64,000 nt of DNA from Rodentibacter pneumotropicus DSM 21403 (GTDB lineage Bacteria > Pseudomonadota > Gammaproteobacteria > Enterobacterales > Pasteurellaceae): the NCBI RefSeq assembly GCF_000379905.1, contig NZ_KB904059.1:1-64000 (forward strand), in the 5' to 3' direction. The notes beneath the pieces are model-generated. The model was not told where the DNA came from. It saw only the letters and a list, made by a program, of their open reading frames with translations, and searched no databases. Position 1 is the stretch's first letter. Every line of letters starts with the position of its first letter. A program made the translations under genes and the position numbers. Shown piece by piece: positions 18,328 to 27,973 of this stretch.

Positions 18328-18497
18328 TTTAAAAAGTCTATAAAAAATGACGTTCTATGTTTCCTTTTTATGATTAACAAGCGACAATAACGCCTTTTGT
18401 AGAATTGGATTTATTCAACCACAATCAGTTATATATTTAAAATGGCAAGAATAAATCCTCTACGTAGGCTATGTACCTTAATAACAGGAGTAAAGCT

Positions 18498-19988
18498 ATG
18501 CAGATTTACATCACATTCGGCTTGTATTTATTGGTAATTTTAGGCATCGGTTTATATGCCTATCGTTCCACTCAAAACTTTGACGATTACATTCTTGGCG
18601 GTCGAAAAATGGGAAGTTTCGTAACCGCAATGTCCGCCGGAGCTTCAGATATGTCAGGTTGGCTCTTAATGGGATTACCGGGTGCAATTTACCTATCCGG
18701 TTTATCCGAAGCATGGATTGCCGTCGGACTGACTATCGGTGCTTTTCTGAACTACAAAATTGTTGCAGGTCGTTTACGTATTTTCACTGAAAAATACAAT
18801 AATGCGCTTACTTTACCGGAATTCTTTGCCCAACGGTTTCCTCGTCAAAAGAAAGCATTAAAAATCATTTCCTCCTCCATTATTTTATTTTTCTTCACTA
18901 TTTACTGTGCTTCCGGTGTAGTTGCCGGTGCAAAATTGTTCCAAAGTTTACTTGGATTGGATTACTACACCGCCCTTTGGTTAGGTGCAATTGCAACGAT
19001 TGCTTATACCTTTATCGGTGGGTACTTAGCAGTGTCTTGGAGCGATACTATCCAAGCCTCTTTAATGATTTTTGCACTCATTCTTGCGCCGGTGATGGCA
19101 TTCGTCAATATTGGATGGGACGAAATCAACGCTGCATTAGCAGCTAAATCTGCCGCAACAAACATTCCATATAGCAACTGGTTACACAATGTATCGGGAA
19201 TTGGCGTTATTTCTGCTCTTGCTTGGGGTTTAGGCTATTTCGGACAGCCGCATATTTTGGCTCGTTTCATGGCTGCAGACTCTGTGTCAGCACTTAATAA
19301 AGCACGTACAATCGGTATTGTGTGGATGTTCCTCTGTCTAGGAGGGGCAGTATCGGTAGGCTACTTCGGTTTGGCTTATTTCACTCACCAAAATATCCCG
19401 CTTGAAAACCCAGAATCTATCTTTATTGAACTTTCAAAAGTAATGTTTAATCCGTGGATTGTTGGCGTTGTATTATCAGCAATTTTAGCGGCGGTTATGA
19501 GCACACTTTCAGCCCAATTATTAATGTGTTCAGCCGCAATTACTGAAGATTTCTATAAAGGTTTCTTCCGTAAAAATGCTTCAAGCAAGGAATTAGTGTG
19601 GGTTGGTCGCTTAATGGTGCTAGTCATTTCTGTCGTTGCTATTATAATCGCTCAGGATCCGAACTCTAAAGTAATGGGTCTGGTATCTTATGCTTGGGCA
19701 GGCTTCGGTGCAGCATTCGGCCCGGTGGTCATTCTCTCACTCTTTAACCGAAATATTAGCTCCAAAGCAGCATTATGGGGTATGTTATCAGGCGCAGTAA
19801 CCGTTGTTATCTGGAGTCCATTAATGAAATTCTTAGGCTGGAATGATTTATCCCAACTTTATGAAATTATCCCAGGATTCTTAGTTTGCTCATTTATTAC
19901 CCTCAGCTCCTCTGTATTTGCCCCTGTGCATCCACTTGTTGCCGAACAATTTGACGAAGCACTAGCGGAATTTGAATCCAGAAAATAA
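18498..19988 (+). CDS. putP: Sodium/proline symporter
   Basis: 496 residues of the SSS family with about 13 membrane segments; YILGGRKMGSFVTAMSAGAS and SDMSGWLLMGLPGA are the PutP sodium and substrate motifs. It brings proline across the inner membrane for PutA, encoded just upstream. The ATG at 18498 has AGGAG eight bases before it; an upstream in-frame ATG (18471) has no RBS and would add nine polar residues. The 170-base gap after putA may carry its own promoter. Confidence 0.94.
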   Translation: MQIYITFGLYLLVILGIGLYAYRSTQNFDDYILGGRKMGSFVTAMSAGASDMSGWLLMGLPGAIYLSGLSEAWIAVGLTIGAFLNYKIVAGRLRIFTEKYNNALTLPEFFAQRFPRQKKALKIISSSIILFFFTIYCASGVVAGAKLFQSLLGLDYYTALWLGAIATIAYTFIGGYLAVSWSDTIQASLMIFALILAPVMAFVNIGWDEINAALAAKSAATNIPYSNWLHNVSGIGVISALAWGLGYFGQPHILARFMAADSVSALNKARTIGIVWMFLCLGGAVSVGYFGLAYFTHQNIPLENPESIFIELSKVMFNPWIVGVVLSAILAAVMSTLSAQLLMCSAAITEDFYKGFFRKNASSKELVWVGRLMVLVISVVAIIIAQDPNSKVMGLVSYAWAGFGAAFGPVVILSLFNRNISSKAALWGMLSGAVTVVIWSPLMKFLGWNDLSQLYEIIPGFLVCSFITLSSSVFAPVHPLVAEQFDEALAEFESRK

Positions 19989-19996
19989 CTAAAAAC

Positions 19997-20028
19997 TAAA
20001 AGTGCGGTTAAAATTAACCGCACTTTTA
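19997..20028. terminator. Paired uptake sequences forming a terminator between putP and bioB
   Basis: TAAAAGTGCGGTTAA and TTAACCGCACTTTTA face each other across two bases. The stem is flanked by T/A runs on both strands and so can end transcription of both convergent genes. Confidence 0.88.
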
Positions 20029-20039
20029 TACACTCCATT

Positions 20040-21053
20040 CTATCGTTCAAGAATTTTCCGATTTTCTTCTGTTTCCGGTTCAAGATCGAGTTTTGCCATA
20101 AGTAATTGATCACCATCTTCTTCAGGATTATCGGTAACGAGCAATTTATCACCATAGAAAATAGAATTTGCACCTGCCATAAAACACATCGCTTGCATTT
20201 CTTCTGTCATGCCTTGACGCCCCGCCGATAAACGTACATAACTTTTTGGCATCGTAATTCTTGCAACTGCAATAGTACGTACAAACTCGGTCCAATCCAA
20301 CTCTTCCGAATCGGCAAGTGGCGTTCCTTCCACTTTAACTAACTGATTAATAGGGACAGATTCAGGTTGAGGATCTAAATTCGCAAGGCTTGCAATAAGT
20401 CCGGCTCGCTCTTTACGGGTTTCATTCATCCCCACAATACCACCACAACAGACTTTTAAACCCGCCTTACGCACTTTACCTAGGGTACTTAAGCGATCAT
20501 CAAAACGGCGTGTACCGATCACCTCATGGTAGTGTTCCGGTGCTGTATCAAGATTATGGTTATAATAATCCAACCCCGCATCTTTCAATTCTTCTGCCAT
20601 CCCGTCTTGCAACAATCCGAACGTACCGCAAGTTTCCAAGCCGAGTTCCTTCACTGCCTTAATAATTTGCGTGACTTTTTCCATATCCTTGGTTTTTGGC
20701 CCCCGCCATGCGGCCCCCATACAAAATCGCCCTGCGCCGCGAGATTTGGCAATTTTGGCTTTGGTAATGACTTCATCTACATCCAATAATTGCTGGTTTT
20801 GCACACCGGTTTGATAGCGTGCTGATTGCGGACAATAGCCACAATCTTCCGGACAACCACCGGTTTTAATAGACATCAATGTTGAAAGTTGAATTGCCTG
20901 TGGATTGAAGTTCTCACGATGCACTTGCGCAGCACGATAAATCAATTCCAAAAAGGGCGTTTCATACAATGCCTCTACTTTACAAACAGACCAATACTCC
21001 ACGGAGGGATGAGGCGTTATTTCACTTAATTGAACAGGTTGTGCGGTTGTCAT
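20040..21053 (-). CDS. bioB: Biotin synthase
   Basis: 337 residues of the radical-SAM family. The CxxxCxxC cluster is Cys67, Cys71, Cys74 ([19 protein letters not shown]). It inserts sulfur into dethiobiotin to make biotin. [17 protein letters not shown] near 280-300 is the usual BioB C-terminal motif. It begins only eight bases after thiQ on the same strand, so it is probably the last gene of the thiBPQ transcript, which starts with a TPP riboswitch. RBS AGGA is seven bases upstream of the ATG. Confidence 0.96.
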   Translation of the reverse strand: MTTAQPVQLSEITPHPSVEYWSVCKVEALYETPFLELIYRAAQVHRENFNPQAIQLSTLMSIKTGGCPEDCGYCPQSARYQTGVQNQQLLDVDEVITKAKIAKSRGAGRFCMGAAWRGPKTKDMEKVTQIIKAVKELGLETCGTFGLLQDGMAEELKDAGLDYYNHNLDTAPEHYHEVIGTRRFDDRLSTLGKVRKAGLKVCCGGIVGMNETRKERAGLIASLANLDPQPESVPINQLVKVEGTPLADSEELDWTEFVRTIAVARITMPKSYVRLSAGRQGMTEEMQAMCFMAGANSIFYGDKLLVTDNPEEDGDQLLMAKLDLEPETEENRKILER

Positions 21054-21061
21054 AATTTTTC

Positions 21062-21691
21062 CTATAAATTTTGTCCTTGATGAATATGAATAATACGATC
21101 AATATGCCCTTTTAATTCCTTCGGCTGATGCGTAACAAGCAGCAAGGTTAGCATCTTTTCATTACATAACTGGTCGATCAACTTTAACATTTCAATACGT
21201 AATTGCGGATCAAGTGCCGAGAAAGGTTCATCCAATAATAAAATGGGTTTATCACGCAACAGACAACGTGCCAATGCGACACGCTGTTTTTGCCCACCGG
21301 AAAGTGCGGTCGATTTTCGCGGTAAAAAATCCTGCAAATTGACCGCACTTGCCGCTTGTTCAATCCGTATTTTGTCTTCACTTGAAAGAGACAAATTCGG
21401 TTTCAGACCTAACGCAATATTTTCCGCAACGGTCAAATGCGTGAACAAATTATTTTCTTGAAACAACATTGAAACGGGGCGTTCATAAGGTGCGCTTCTT
21501 GTGTGATTTTCACCGTTAAGCCAGATTTCGCCCTCATTGGCATAGTCAAAACCGGCTATCAGATTTAATAAGGTACTTTTCCCTGCGCCACTCTCACCGA
21601 TAATGGCGACTTTTTCTTGTGCCGCAATATGTAAATCAAACTTCATCGGCATAGATTGATAATTAAATTTCACTTGTTTTAATTTAATCAT
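21062..21691 (-). CDS. thiQ: Thiamine ABC transporter ATP-binding protein
   Basis: 209 residues. Walker [10 protein letters not shown] at 32-40, Q-loop [14 protein letters not shown], signature [15 protein letters not shown] and Walker [13 protein letters not shown] are all present. ThiQ drives uptake of thiamine and its phosphates through ThiP. The start overlaps the thiP stop by four bases (ATGA type). Two USS cores lie inside the gene (21302-21310 and 21342-21350, opposite orientations). Confidence 0.94.
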   Translation of the reverse strand: MIKLKQVKFNYQSMPMKFDLHIAAQEKVAIIGESGAGKSTLLNLIAGFDYANEGEIWLNGENHTRSAPYERPVSMLFQENNLFTHLTVAENIALGLKPNLSLSSEDKIRIEQAASAVNLQDFLPRKSTALSGGQKQRVALARCLLRDKPILLLDEPFSALDPQLRIEMLKLIDQLCNEKMLTLLLVTHQPKELKGHIDRIIHIHQGQNL

Positions 21692-23292
21692 TGTTCCCCC
21701 CTATTACGCTCAATAAACATAAATAATCCAAGGCACATGCTAAGTAAAATCAATGCTGTAATCGCCGCTTCCTGACTCCGATATTGTCCGATTTGTTGAT
21801 AGAGCAAGTGTGGTAAAGAGGTAAAATCCGGACTACCAAATAACGCAATCGCTGTAAAATCCCCTAAAGAAAGCGTTGTCGCTAAAGCAAAGGTATATTT
21901 TAACGGTGCTTTTAATAAAGGATATTCAATCAATTTAAAGCGTTGCCAGCCCTTAAGATTTAACGATAAACACAATTTTTCATAATATTGCATGGATTGC
22001 ATCATCGGGGTATTTAAAATGCGAATCACAAAAGGCATGGCTGCTAACGCATTACACAACACGACAATAAAAAATAAATGTATATTGGTAAAATCCATTT
22101 CCTGTAAAAGTAAAAATAGCCCCACTGCAAGAATTAACGTTGGAATTGCTAAAATCATCATACCACCGGTTTGAATAAGTGTTGCGAACACAGGAAAATG
22201 AAGCCATTGTAGCTGGCGGGAAAGTAAAAGTAATAAAAAAGAAAATAGTATCGCTAATGCACCCGAAATCGGTGCCATAGAAAGTGAATTGGTTAACGCT
22301 TTCCATAATTGGGGATTTTGCCAAACACTAAACCATTCCGGAGCGGTCAAACCTTCCACTACAATATTTACCAATGGCATAAAAAGAAATAAACATACGC
22401 TAAACAAAATAAAAATATTCAAAATTTTGACCGCGCTTGAAGAGGGCATATGCCAAATATAGCGTTGGGAAAGATTAGTTTCCGGTGGTTTGGCAAAAAT
22501 TTGGGATACCCCAAACAATGCAAAGCAAAAAATAAATTGAATCAGGGCAAATAAAGCCGCTTTAGGAAAATCAAATTCAAAAAAAATCGCTTGGTAAATA
22601 GCGACTTCCAAGGTGCTATTTTGTGGACCGCCACCAAGAGAAAGGACAATGGTGAAACTGGTGAAACACAGCATAAAAATAAGGACAAAGGTCGGCAAAA
22701 GCGGGTTTTTAAGATAAGGTATTTCAATTAAACGAAAAAATTGCCAACCTTGAATATTTAATTGTGCAGCTAATTGATGTTGTTCTGCGGGAATTGCTTG
22801 TAAGGCTTGCTGTGTTACCCTCGCAGCAAGAGGGATATTAAAAAATAGATGTGCTATTAATATGCCGTTCAATCCATAAATTGTCGGTTTCCAATCAATC
22901 CCTAGCCATTGCATGAGTTGGCTTAACCACCCCATCGTGCCATAAATACCGAGTAAACCAAAGATCGCCAAAAGTGCCGGCAATACAAAGGTCAGGGAAA
23001 GTAAACGTTGTATAAGGGGTTTCCCCAAGAAAGGCTGATAAAAAAACGCACGACCAAACAATGCACCAATTAACACGGAAAGTAGCGCTGATAAAAAGGC
23101 TTGTCCGAAACTAAAGAAGATGACCTGATGTAAATAATCGTCCTGCTTAAACGCTTCCCAAGAATAATTTCCACCAACGGAAAATACCGCAGAAAGCGAT
23201 GTGGTATAAAGCAAAACAATGAAAAAAATGACCGCACTTCCGCCAATATAATGACGAGGACGGAAATGCGGATGAGAAAACAGAGATATCAT
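21688..23292 (-). CDS. thiP: Thiamine ABC transporter permease
   Basis: 534 residues with about twelve hydrophobic segments, arranged as two fused permease halves. Each half has an EAA-type loop ([20 protein letters not shown] near 175 and [20 protein letters not shown] near 445). This duplicated design is that of ThiP. It lies in the inner membrane between ThiB and ThiQ. Six bases separate it from thiB. Confidence 0.93.
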   Translation of the reverse strand: MISLFSHPHFRPRHYIGGSAVIFFIVLLYTTSLSAVFSVGGNYSWEAFKQDDYLHQVIFFSFGQAFLSALLSVLIGALFGRAFFYQPFLGKPLIQRLLSLTFVLPALLAIFGLLGIYGTMGWLSQLMQWLGIDWKPTIYGLNGILIAHLFFNIPLAARVTQQALQAIPAEQHQLAAQLNIQGWQFFRLIEIPYLKNPLLPTFVLIFMLCFTSFTIVLSLGGGPQNSTLEVAIYQAIFFEFDFPKAALFALIQFIFCFALFGVSQIFAKPPETNLSQRYIWHMPSSSAVKILNIFILFSVCLFLFMPLVNIVVEGLTAPEWFSVWQNPQLWKALTNSLSMAPISGALAILFSFLLLLLSRQLQWLHFPVFATLIQTGGMMILAIPTLILAVGLFLLLQEMDFTNIHLFFIVVLCNALAAMPFVIRILNTPMMQSMQYYEKLCLSLNLKGWQRFKLIEYPLLKAPLKYTFALATTLSLGDFTAIALFGSPDFTSLPHLLYQQIGQYRSQEAAITALILLSMCLGLFMFIERNRGEQ

Positions 23293-23298
23293 TCGGTA

Positions 23299-24297
23299 CT
23301 ATTTAGAGAGTGCTTTTTGCCACTGGTTGATCCAAGTTTTTAATTGTTCACCCGTGATTTTTGATGTATCCAATACCAGTGAATTTTGTGTATGTTGTTT
23401 TAGTGCATCAATATGACTTTCGATAGGACTGTCAATGACAGGTAACATCACGTTATTTTTCGCAATATCGGCTTGCGCTTCCGCTGAAATCAGATAACCA
23501 AGAAAATAATCCGCACAAACATTATTGCGGTTAGCCACTTTAGCCACGACTTCTACTTGTAATACGCCGCCTTCGCTAAATTCCGTTGCCATATAATTAT
23601 CTTTTTGTTCAGAAAGGATATGATAAATTGGCGAAGTGTTTGTACTTAACACGAGATCACCTTCCCCTTTTAAGAATGCACCATAAGCTTCTGTCCAACC
23701 TTTTGTAACCGTTACCGTGTGCTCAGATAAGGTTTTCCATAGGTTTTGTGCTTCTGCTTGCGGATAAAGTGTATTTACCCAAAGTAATAAACCACGCCCG
23801 ATACTGCTGGTACGAGGATCTTGATACAGGACTTTTAAATCTTTACGTTCAGCTAACTCTTTCAGACTTTTTGGTGGATGAGTTAATTTATTTTTATCGT
23901 AAATAAACGCATATTTTGCAAAATCAAAAGGCAAGAATGTACGATCATCCCATTTTAGCGGTAGTGCCAATTTACTGAGATCAACTTGATTAGGCTCAAA
24001 CATCGCTAATTTTTTGGTTTCATCTATTTGATGATGGTCTAAGCCCAGTACCACATCCGCTTTAATTTTTTTCCCTTCTAAACGTACGCGATTAAATAAA
24101 GTACCATTGTTATCAAAAGCCACATAGTTTAATTGGCATTGGGGAAATTGCTTTTCAAAGCCGGCTTTTACCTTCGGCCCTGCGCCCCAATCGGCACTAA
24201 AAGAGTCGTAAGTATAAACGGTAAGTGGTTGTACGGGAGTTTGCGCCAATACAGAGGAGGCAAAAAGTGCGGTTGAAATGAGGGTTATTTTCTTCAT
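23299..24297 (-). CDS. thiB: Thiamine-binding periplasmic protein
   Basis: 332 residues with a signal peptide MKKITLISTALFASSVLA (cleavage after Ala18). The mature start, TPVQPLTVYTYDSFSADWGA, is the signature of ThiB/TbpA. Binds thiamine, thiamine phosphate and TPP in the periplasm and delivers them to ThiPQ. First gene of the operon, directly behind the riboswitch. Confidence 0.95.
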   Translation of the reverse strand: MKKITLISTALFASSVLAQTPVQPLTVYTYDSFSADWGAGPKVKAGFEKQFPQCQLNYVAFDNNGTLFNRVRLEGKKIKADVVLGLDHHQIDETKKLAMFEPNQVDLSKLALPLKWDDRTFLPFDFAKYAFIYDKNKLTHPPKSLKELAERKDLKVLYQDPRTSSIGRGLLLWVNTLYPQAEAQNLWKTLSEHTVTVTKGWTEAYGAFLKGEGDLVLSTNTSPIYHILSEQKDNYMATEFSEGGVLQVEVVAKVANRNNVCADYFLGYLISAEAQADIAKNNVMLPVIDSPIESHIDALKQHTQNSLVLDTSKITGEQLKTWINQWQKALSK

Positions 24298-24344
24298 TGT
24301 ACTGTCCTTATAAAAATAGAAATGAAGAAACAGCCTAATGAAAA

Positions 24345-24430
24345 GAGTTAGTTTCCTACGCCAGCATTATCTGTTTCAGGTTCACGGGTATCTCTCAGCC
24401 AAACAATGTTAGCACCCCGACTAGGTTGGA
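24345..24430 (-). promoter_or_regulatory. TPP riboswitch (thi box)
   Basis: On the minus strand: GTCGGGGTGC, then GGCTGAGAGATACCCGTGAA, then CCTGAAACAGATAATGCTGG and CGTAGGAAAC. These are the conserved thi-box blocks (GGGGTGC, CUGAGA, ACCCGUGAACCUGA, AAUGCUGGCGUAGGGAA-like). It ends about 50 bases before the thiB start, fitting translational control by RBS occlusion or an early terminator. Confidence 0.96.
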
Positions 24431-24502
24431 GAGTCTATATAAACTTTTAAAAATACACAAGCACCTTAAAACAAAACTGTTAGTTTGATCACAAAATTTA
24501 AA

Positions 24503-24531
24503 CAAAAAGAAACCCGCACAAGCGGGTTTCA
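24503..24531 (-). terminator. Terminator after grxD
   Basis: Minus-strand hairpin GAAACCCGC TTGT GCGGGTTTC followed by TTTTTG, 18 bases past the grxD stop. Confidence 0.88.
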
Positions 24532-24548
24532 GAAACGGGAGATTAAGA

Positions 24549-24875
24549 TTAGGCTTGATGTTTTGCTGCCACTTCACTTAATAAAGTTTGTAACTCACCA
24601 GCTTGATACATTTCTAATATGATATCGCACCCTCCAATTAATTCGCCTTCAACCCATAATTGTGGGAAAGTTGGCCAATTAGCGTAAGCCGGTAATTCAG
24701 CACGAATATCCGGATGCTGGAGAATATCTACATAACCAAAAGGTACTTTACAGTTCATTAATGCCTCTGATGCACGGGCGGAAAAACCACAAGAAGGCAA
24801 TTTTGGTGAACCTTTCATATAAATTAAAATTGGGTTTTCGCTGATTTGTTTTTTGATTTTGTCTAACGTTTCCAT
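24549..24875 (-). CDS. grxD: Monothiol glutaredoxin Grx4
   Basis: 108 residues. The monothiol motif CGFS is at 29-32 in KGSPKLPSCGFSARA; WPTFPQLWVEGELIGGCDI gives the glutathione-binding TFP and GG elements. Such proteins carry or relay [2Fe-2S] clusters and work with BolA. The ATG at 24875 has GGGGAA five bases before it; an upstream in-frame ATG would add 13 residues with no better RBS. It is a single-gene unit with its own terminator. Confidence 0.93.
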   Translation of the reverse strand: METLDKIKKQISENPILIYMKGSPKLPSCGFSARASEALMNCKVPFGYVDILQHPDIRAELPAYANWPTFPQLWVEGELIGGCDIILEMYQAGELQTLLSEVAAKHQA

Positions 24876-24959
24876 AATGTTCCCCATAAAAAATATAGGC
24901 GCGCATTCTAACATAAGTTAGAGGTATAACAAATTATAACTTGAGTGATTATATCAGGT

Positions 24960-25760
24960 TTACCAACTTCCTCCGGCACCACCACCGCCGAATCCTCCGC
25001 CGCCAAAACCGCCCCCCGATGAGCCACCACCGCCGAATCCGCCTCCAAATCCTCCGCCGAAACCGGAACCGCCTCCACGACGACGGGATAATGTTGATTG
25101 ACGGACAATTCGATTTAGCTGATCACGCTGATTTGGGCTGATATAAATTTCATCTTTATGATATTGATATTCACCAAACACCACAAAGGCAATAAACACC
25201 AGAGCCATAATGAAAGGAATGTATTTATCAAACTCGCTCTCTTCCGTCTGATAAGCACCGTACTCCCCTTGGCTTGCTGCAATAATATCATTCAGACCAT
25301 CGTTAATACCCTGTGCATACTGACCTTGTTTGAATTGAGGTAAGATGGCATTGCGAATTACTTGTGATAAAAATGCATCGGGCAATATGCCTTCCAATCC
25401 CTGTCCTGTGGCAATAAATACCTTACGATCATTTTTGGCAATCAGCATCAAGACACCATTGTTCAGCTGCTTACGTCCAATTCCCCATTTATCGCCTAAG
25501 GCAAAAGTATAATCCGCGATTTCATATTCACCAGTAGTAGGAACAAGCACAACCGCGATTTGTGAGCTAGTCGCATTACTATAAGCTATTAGTTTATTTT
25601 CAAGAATTTGCCGTTGCTGCGGGGAAAGTGTATTCGTGTAATCATTCACATAATGGAACGGATTTGGCGTGGGCGGAAACTGCGCGGCAGAGACAAAAGC
25701 ACCCCAAAAAACGAAGATAAAAACAACCGCACTTTTCAATATTTGTAAAAGTTTAGTCAT
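24960..25760 (-). CDS. TPM-domain membrane protein with glycine-rich tail
   Basis: 266 residues: signal peptide (to about Ala26), a periplasmic TPM domain about 35-170 (FHYVNDYTNTLSPQQRQILE; SQIAVVLVPTTG), one membrane segment (YIPFIMALVFIAFVVFGEYQ, about 180-200), then a short basic stretch and a C-terminal tail of some 40 residues almost wholly Gly, Phe and Ser. This layout is that of the YgcG family. TPM (TLP18.3/Psb32/MOLO-1) domains have been linked to phosphatase activity or membrane repair; the role in bacteria is unclear. It follows lemA and another TPM gene, a widely conserved trio. Its first eight bases overlap the upstream gene. Confidence 0.82.
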   Translation of the reverse strand: MTKLLQILKSAVVFIFVFWGAFVSAAQFPPTPNPFHYVNDYTNTLSPQQRQILENKLIAYSNATSSQIAVVLVPTTGEYEIADYTFALGDKWGIGRKQLNNGVLMLIAKNDRKVFIATGQGLEGILPDAFLSQVIRNAILPQFKQGQYAQGINDGLNDIIAASQGEYGAYQTEESEFDKYIPFIMALVFIAFVVFGEYQYHKDEIYISPNQRDQLNRIVRQSTLSRRRGGGSGFGGGFGGGFGGGGSSGGGFGGGGFGGGGAGGSW

Positions 25761-26205
25761 GAATAATCACCTCGTTTGATAATTCATTTTTGTCATCCGG
25801 TTGAATAGGGAAATGAATTTTTAAGGTATCGGCAATGCGCTCAATTGCCTCCACAATACCTTTCGTGTAAGCCTTTAACTTAAATTGCTCAATCATTAAA
25901 TCACATTGCTTTTGCCAATACATCTCGTCAACAAATTGATGAATGCCTTTGTCCCCAATTATTGCGCAAAGATGATCTTGATAGCCCACATAAATCAATA
26001 CTGAATTTTGTGCGGAAGTCCTATGCATCTCAAGTTCATCAAACACTTGCAAAGCACGTTCTATTGCCGGTAATCCCACTGAAATTTTAGGCAATTTTCG
26101 CTCTATATAAACACGTAACTCCGCCGAACTTTCATTTTCAAGGCGGACTATCGCCGCCTCTACTTGTTTTTTATCGACAGGAATCCTTGAAAAGAATCTC
26201 ATCAT
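25753..26205 (-). CDS. Small TPM-domain protein
   Basis: 150 residues, without signal peptide or membrane segment (MMRFFSRIPVDKKQVEAAIV). The TPM fold is suggested by SSAELRVYIERKLPKISVG and NSVLIYVGYQDHLCAIIGDK near 30-95. It lies between lemA (seven bases upstream) and the larger TPM protein (overlap), so the three are one operon. Probably a cytoplasmic partner of the membrane proteins; exact role unknown. Confidence 0.75.
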   Translation of the reverse strand: MMRFFSRIPVDKKQVEAAIVRLENESSAELRVYIERKLPKISVGLPAIERALQVFDELEMHRTSAQNSVLIYVGYQDHLCAIIGDKGIHQFVDEMYWQKQCDLMIEQFKLKAYTKGIVEAIERIADTLKIHFPIQPDDKNELSNEVIIHD

Positions 26206-26212
26206 TTCTACC

Positions 26213-26794
26213 TTAATTAAAACTTACAGTAGGAGCATTTTCAGCACCAGACGCAGATTTAAAATAAGGTTTTTCTTTAAACCCAAAAATTAATGCGGCA
26301 AATTTTGTTGGGAATTGACGCACTTTTTGGTTATATACACGAGCCGCATCATTAAATTTATTACGGGCAACATTAATACGATTCTCAGTTCCCTCTAACT
26401 GCGCTTGCAAATTCATAAAACCTTCATGGGCTTTTAACTGTGGATATTGTTCAACAGTAACAAGCAATCTGGATAATGCCGAGCCCACTTGATTTTGCTC
26501 CTGTTGGAATTGTGCAAGTTGTTCTTCCGTCATATTAGCGGGATCAATTTTAGTTTGTGTCGCTTTTGCACGTGCTTCGATCACATTGGTTAAAGTTTGT
26601 TGTTCAAAGTTTGCTTGACCTTTCACTGTATTTACTAAATTTGGAATTAGATCCGCACGACGTTGGTAAGAAGATTCTACATTCGCCCATACAGAATCAA
26701 TTTCTTCTTCCGCTTTCACCAATCCGTTGTAACTGGACATTAAAGTAAACCCCGCTACGACAGCAACAAGGATAATAACAAGCCATTTTTTCAT
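26213..26794 (-). CDS. lemA: LemA family protein
   Basis: 193 residues with one N-terminal membrane anchor (WLVIILVAVVAGFTLM) and a long helical domain with YQRRADLIPNLVNTVKGQAN and ENRINVARNKFNDAARVYNQ, the LemA signatures. It heads a lemA-TPM-TPM operon. LemA is conserved in many bacteria, but its function is unsettled; the constant link to TPM proteins suggests a shared envelope task. Confidence 0.92.
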   Translation of the reverse strand: MKKWLVIILVAVVAGFTLMSSYNGLVKAEEEIDSVWANVESSYQRRADLIPNLVNTVKGQANFEQQTLTNVIEARAKATQTKIDPANMTEEQLAQFQQEQNQVGSALSRLLVTVEQYPQLKAHEGFMNLQAQLEGTENRINVARNKFNDAARVYNQKVRQFPTKFAALIFGFKEKPYFKSASGAENAPTVSFN

Positions 26795-26842
26795 GATAGT
26801 GTTCCTATATAATAAAATCTTAAAAAATTCATCCTATTAAAA

Positions 26843-26874
26843 GAAAAGACCTAAACCGAAGTTTAGGTCTTTTT
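26843..26874 (-). terminator. Terminator after the first ompA gene
   Basis: AAAAGACCTAAAC / GTTTAGGTCTTTT with T runs on both strands, 35 bases downstream of the ompA stop. Confidence 0.88.
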
Positions 26875-26908
26875 TCTATTTAATCCATCAATGGATAACT
26901 AAATAAAA

Positions 26909-27973
26909 TTATTTAGAACCATTAACTGCGATTTCAACACGACGGTCTGGTGCTAAGCAAGCGATAAGTGCTTTACGACCTTTAACCGCGTCACAAGTTG
27001 CACCAGTAACTGGGTTAGCTTCACCGTAACCAGTTGCAGTGATGTCTTGTGCTGCAACACCTTTAGCAACTAGGTAGTTAGCTACAGAGTCTGCACGACG
27101 TTGTGATAATTTTAAGTTTGCAGCATCTTTACCGATACGGTCAGTATAACCAGCAACTGCTACTTTAGCGTTGCTTACTTGTGCGATTTCACCGTAGATA
27201 CCGTCTAAAGTTGCCTGTGCTTGTGGTTTTAAGTTGGCTTTACCGAAAGCAAAAGTAACGTCAGAATTTAAGTTGAAAGTTTTGCTAACAACTTCAGGCG
27301 CAACAACCGGAGCACCTTGACCGAAACGGTAAGATAAACCAGCAGTTACAGAACCGATCCATGGAGTATAGTCTTTATCTTCTGCAATTTTGTTATCTTT
27401 ACCAACAGAAGCTAACCATTGATATTCAACACGTAATGCTAATTCCGGTAATGAAGGTAATGCATACTCAACACCAGCTGCAAATACAGGAGATACTTTT
27501 AAGCTGTGAGCATCTTTACCCCAAACTGAATCTTCAACACCTTTAGCATTTTTGTAGTCTGAACGTACTAGTGCTGCACCGGCACGACCATAAAGATCCA
27601 AGCCTTCTAACACTTCATAGCTACCTTTTAAGCTTAAGTGTGCACCGTGGTTAGTGTGTTTTGAAACAACTTTCTCACCTTTAGAGAATTTAGCACGACC
27701 AAAATCATCGTAACCTAATTCTACGGCTAAACCTAAGTTGTCACGATTTAAAATTTGGTAACCACCGAAAACACCGTAAGTTACAGAGTTACGGTTAACA
27801 CCAAAACCATTTTCATGACCAACATGTTTTGAGTCAAATTGTTTTAAACCATCATGGAAAGATGCCCAACCTGCTTTAGCACCAACATAGAAAGTGTTTT
27901 CTTGTGGAGCTGCCTGAGCTACTGAAGTTGCGGCTAAACCTGCTACAACTAATGCGATTGCAGTTTTTTTCAT
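26909..27973 (-). CDS. ompA: OmpA family outer membrane protein (P5-like), copy 1
   Basis: 354 residues. Signal peptide to AQAA (about residue 22), mature start APQENTFYVGAKAGWASFHD. An eight-strand beta barrel covers about 23-218, then a linker (APVVAPEVVSKTF). The C-terminal peptidoglycan-binding OmpA domain follows (about 230-350) with GYTDRIGKDAANLKLSQRRA and CLAPDRRVEIAVNGSK. The protein ties outer membrane to cell wall and, as P5 in Haemophilus, is an adhesin and target of antibodies. It is followed by a terminator and preceded by a 340-base leader. Paralogue at 28,315; the two differ mainly in surface-loop segments. Confidence 0.93.
   Translation of the reverse strand: MKKTAIALVVAGLAATSVAQAAPQENTFYVGAKAGWASFHDGLKQFDSKHVGHENGFGVNRNSVTYGVFGGYQILNRDNLGLAVELGYDDFGRAKFSKGEKVVSKHTNHGAHLSLKGSYEVLEGLDLYGRAGAALVRSDYKNAKGVEDSVWGKDAHSLKVSPVFAAGVEYALPSLPELALRVEYQWLASVGKDNKIAEDKDYTPWIGSVTAGLSYRFGQGAPVVAPEVVSKTFNLNSDVTFAFGKANLKPQAQATLDGIYGEIAQVSNAKVAVAGYTDRIGKDAANLKLSQRRADSVANYLVAKGVAAQDITATGYGEANPVTGATCDAVKGRKALIACLAPDRRVEIAVNGSK

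Noticed and set aside
18328-18497. Possible small RNA between putA and putP
   Set aside because: No clear promoter-terminator pair; only a short self-complementary CTACGTAG-like stretch.
24908-25141. Frames opposite the glycine-rich tail
   Set aside because: Both are by-products of the biased GGN/CCN repeat of the TPM gene.
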